DNA from: Bacteroidales bacterium
GTDB lineage: Bacteria > Bacteroidota > Bacteroidia > Bacteroidales > GCA-2711565
Reading direction: 5' to 3'
Assembly (NCBI GenBank): GCA_029931995.1
Contig: JAOZQX010000101.1
Span: 1-5,828 of the forward strand
DNA length: 5,828 nucleotides
In this document: positions 3,816 through 5,828 of the stretch, in pieces
Layout: each line of letters starts with the position of its first letter
Position numbering within the stretch: position 1 is the stretch's first letter
The notes under the pieces: generated by a model
Database searches by the model: none
Told to the model about the DNA's origin: nothing
What the model saw: the letters and a program-made list of their open reading frames with translations, nothing else
Position numbers and translations under genes: made by a program

Positions 3816-5822
3816 ATGGCTAAGCAAGAGAAAAATAAGAAACCTGCCCCTAAAAAATCATTTAATCCGCAGAAAAATTATAAGGAGAGTCGCAAAAAAG
3901 TAGCTTATGTTCCTTTGCACAAAGCCACTCAAAAAACCTATGATGAAATTGGGTTTATGTCGGGATTAGAAGTGCATCAGCAACTATTAACAAAGAAGAA
4001 ACTTTTTTGTCATTGCCCTGCCGGATTGTACAATAAAAGTGATGTTTATGATGCTGAGGTTATCCGCCATATGCGCCCAACCCTAAGTGAATTGGGTGAG
4101 TATGATGGAACGGCTTTGATGGAATTCAGAACCCGTAAAGAAATTGTATATCGCTTAAAGCACGAAACTACTTGTACTTATGAGGTGGATGACACGCCCC
4201 CATTTCCTATTGATAGAGAAGCTTTAGGAATAGCCCTTGAAATATCGCTTTTATCAAAACTGAATATTGTTGGTGAGGTTCATATTACTCGTAAACAATA
4301 TTTGGATGGAAGTATTCCTACCGGATTTCAGCGTACAGCAATTTTAGGGGTTGAGGGTGAATTGCAAATGAAGGATAAAAAAATTCGTTTGATTCAGCTG
4401 AGTATTGAAGAAGATTCTTGCCGCGAGATTTCGGATATTGGCCATACAAGAGTATATAAAACCGACCGTTTGGGAATGCCATTGATTGAAACGGTGACTT
4501 ATCCCGATATGGTAAACCCCCAAGAAGTAAAAGAGGTTTGCGATTATATTCGTTTCCTAAACCGAAGCACTGGAAAAGTTCGTACCGGAATTGGTGCAGG
4601 CCGTCAGGATGTGAATGTGAGCTGTAAAGGCGGAACCCGTGTGGAGATTAAAGGTGTTGCCCATACCCGTTGGATTCCGAAACTAACCCACAACGAATGT
4701 TTCCGTCAGTGGGCTTTATTGCAAGTTAGAGATGAATTAAAAAATAGAATTGCTGATATAAGCAAATGGGAAATGAAACACGAAACCTTACGTTTCCATT
4801 CCTATGATTTCACCTATGGGCCAATCAAAGATGCGAAGAAAAACCTGCATAAAATTATTGCGGTTAATCTTCCTGAGTTTAAGGGAATGTTATCGTATTT
4901 TACCCAACCGGGTAAAATGTTTGCCGATGATTTTGCTGAGCGTTTAAAAGTAATTGCCTGTATCGAGCATCCAAACATGACGCATAGCGAGGCCTTCGAA
5001 TCTGTAGTTTCTGATAATGATTGGAATGAAATAAAAGAGTTATTGGGTGCTGGAGAAAACGATGCACAGATTATTTTCTGGGGACCGGAAGATGATATCA
5101 AAACGGCTATAGAAACTATTGAGGAGCGTTGCCAAATGGCATTCGAAGAGATTCCGAATGAGACTCGCAAATCATTTGAGGATGGAACAACCATTTTCGA
5201 GCGTGTACTTCCGGGAGCCGATCGTATGTATCCTGATACCGATTCAGCACCTATTCCTTTGGCCAACGATTACATTGAAGAATTAGGATCGAATTTACCG
5301 TCCGATATTATTGACCGTTATCATCAATTAAAAGAATGGGGCATTGCCGAAGATAATTACACTTATATTTTTAAGAATAATTTATTTCCACTGATCGAAC
5401 GCATAATTAATGAGCTGGGTGTTGATCCTAAATTTATTGGATCATTCATGGGGCAGCGATTAAAATTTGTGGAAGGCCATGTAAATCCTGTGGATAAATT
5501 CAATTATAAAATCGTTTATGCTTTATTCAGATATCTGAAAGAAAACAAGTTGGATTATCAACTGGCATATAATATGATCCCTCATGTTTACGAGCATCCC
5601 AAAATGGATTTCGATTCGGTATTGGAGATCATTAATTTCAAGAAAATTTCGAAAGAAAGCATACTTTCTCACATCCCATTCCTGAAAGAAAAATTTGAGG
5701 AAACGGCTAAAAATCCTGATAAGAAAAACGAAACCGATTGGATTATGGGTGAGCTTAAAGGTGTTGCTGTAGGGAATATAAATTTAACTGAACTATCAAA
5801 ATTGGTTGATAAGGCTATCTAA
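3816..5822 (+). CDS. gatE: archaeal-type Glu-tRNA(Gln) amidotransferase subunit E (GatE)
   Basis: The 668-aa protein matches GatE, which with the asparaginase-like GatD converts mischarged Glu-tRNA(Gln) to Gln-tRNA(Gln). GatE binds the tRNA, activates glutamate with ATP and receives ammonia from GatD. Residues 1-40 are a Lys-rich extension. The GatB/GatE kinase core follows: GLEVHQQL (50-57), KLFCHCP (62-68), RPTLSELGE (87-95), GSIPTGFQRT (165-174), SIEEDS (196-201), DRLGMPLIE (217-225), GRQDVNVS (262-269), VEIKGV (276-281). E52, H54, E198/E199 and E225 correspond to the metal/active-site residues of GatB. Residues about 350-445 are the GAD insertion shared with bacterial AspRS; it and the following DGTT and LPGADRMYPDTD block (457-476) distinguish GatE from GatB. 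The helical and YqeY-like tail runs about 485-668, ending with MGELKGVAVGNINLTEL (644-660). The protein is somewhat longer than archaeal homologues as recalled, mostly through the N-terminus. Arg codons are mainly CGT, unlike the amidase gene. No GatD is visible before the window ends. Confidence 0.9.
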   Translation: MAKQEKNKKPAPKKSFNPQKNYKESRKKVAYVPLHKATQKTYDEIGFMSGLEVHQQLLTKKKLFCHCPAGLYNKSDVYDAEVIRHMRPTLSELGEYDGTALMEFRTRKEIVYRLKHETTCTYEVDDTPPFPIDREALGIALEISLLSKLNIVGEVHITRKQYLDGSIPTGFQRTAILGVEGELQMKDKKIRLIQLSIEEDSCREISDIGHTRVYKTDRLGMPLIETVTYPDMVNPQEVKEVCDYIRFLNRSTGKVRTGIGAGRQDVNVSCKGGTRVEIKGVAHTRWIPKLTHNECFRQWALLQVRDELKNRIADISKWEMKHETLRFHSYDFTYGPIKDAKKNLHKIIAVNLPEFKGMLSYFTQPGKMFADDFAERLKVIACIEHPNMTHSEAFESVVSDNDWNEIKELLGAGENDAQIIFWGPEDDIKTAIETIEERCQMAFEEIPNETRKSFEDGTTIFERVLPGADRMYPDTDSAPIPLANDYIEELGSNLPSDIIDRYHQLKEWGIAEDNYTYIFKNNLFPLIERIINELGVDPKFIGSFMGQRLKFVEGHVNPVDKFNYKIVYALFRYLKENKLDYQLAYNMIPHVYEHPKMDFDSVLEIINFKKISKESILSHIPFLKEKFEETAKNPDKKNETDWIMGELKGVAVGNINLTELSKLVDKAI

Positions 5823-5828
5823 TCAACA

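Noticed and set aside
4814..5266. 150-codon minus-strand open frame inside gatE
   Set aside because: Antisense to the conserved GAD and DGTT region of GatE; its Ser-rich translation with no recognisable motif is what a shadow frame looks like, and it has no promoter-like element of its own.
3816..5822. Calling the gene bacterial gatB
   Set aside because: The GAD insertion, the LPGADRMYPDTD block, the RPTLSELGE motif and the length of 668 residues fit GatE; GatB is near 480 residues and lacks these.

Overview
The window most likely comes from an AT-rich member of the Bacteroidota, probably Bacteroidales/Marinilabiliales-like. Four things point there: an OstA-like protein of the Bacteroidota type, a single MCE protein with the N-terminal pattern typical of that phylum, an Amidase_3 enzyme carrying a SPOR-like C-terminus, and TAnnTTTG (-7 type) promoter elements in front of several genes. 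The placement rests on family recognition from the protein sequences; no search was run.

Layout. Positions 1-54 are an extremely A/T-rich leader made largely of two copies of an 18-bp unit. It is followed by two rightward envelope genes, both with GTG starts: a secreted zinc N-acetylmuramoyl-L-alanine amidase (55-1137) and a membrane-anchored MCE/MlaD-like lipid-transport protein (1166-2113). A leftward OstA/LptA-like LPS-transport protein (best start 3627, end 2110) converges on the MCE gene. Their stop codons overlap in a 4-bp CTAA, which sits at the centre of a symmetric hairpin that may be a bidirectional terminator. A 188-bp divergent intergenic region (3628-3815) contains two face-to-face promoter elements, a 14-bp perfect palindrome and a 9-bp inverted repeat. 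The last gene (3816-5822), rightward, is a full-length archaeal-type GatE, the tRNA-binding/activating subunit of the GatDE Glu-tRNA(Gln) amidotransferase.

How the genes relate. The first three form an outer-envelope group: septal peptidoglycan cleavage, phospholipid traffic and LPS transport. By recalled Bacteroidota gene order, an lptD homologue may lie divergently just left of the window; this is a prediction. The gatE gene belongs to translation and is separate. It is the most notable item, because GatDE is classically regarded as archaeal and most Bacteroidota are thought to charge tRNA(Gln) directly with GlnRS. The partner GatD is not in the window.

The octamer TACATTTG occurs immediately upstream of three of the four genes (1139-1146 +, 3649-3656 -, 3770-3777 +). 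I noticed it nowhere else when reading the window, and it suggests three transcription units start here. No RNA genes, CRISPR arrays, insertion sequences or attachment sites were seen.
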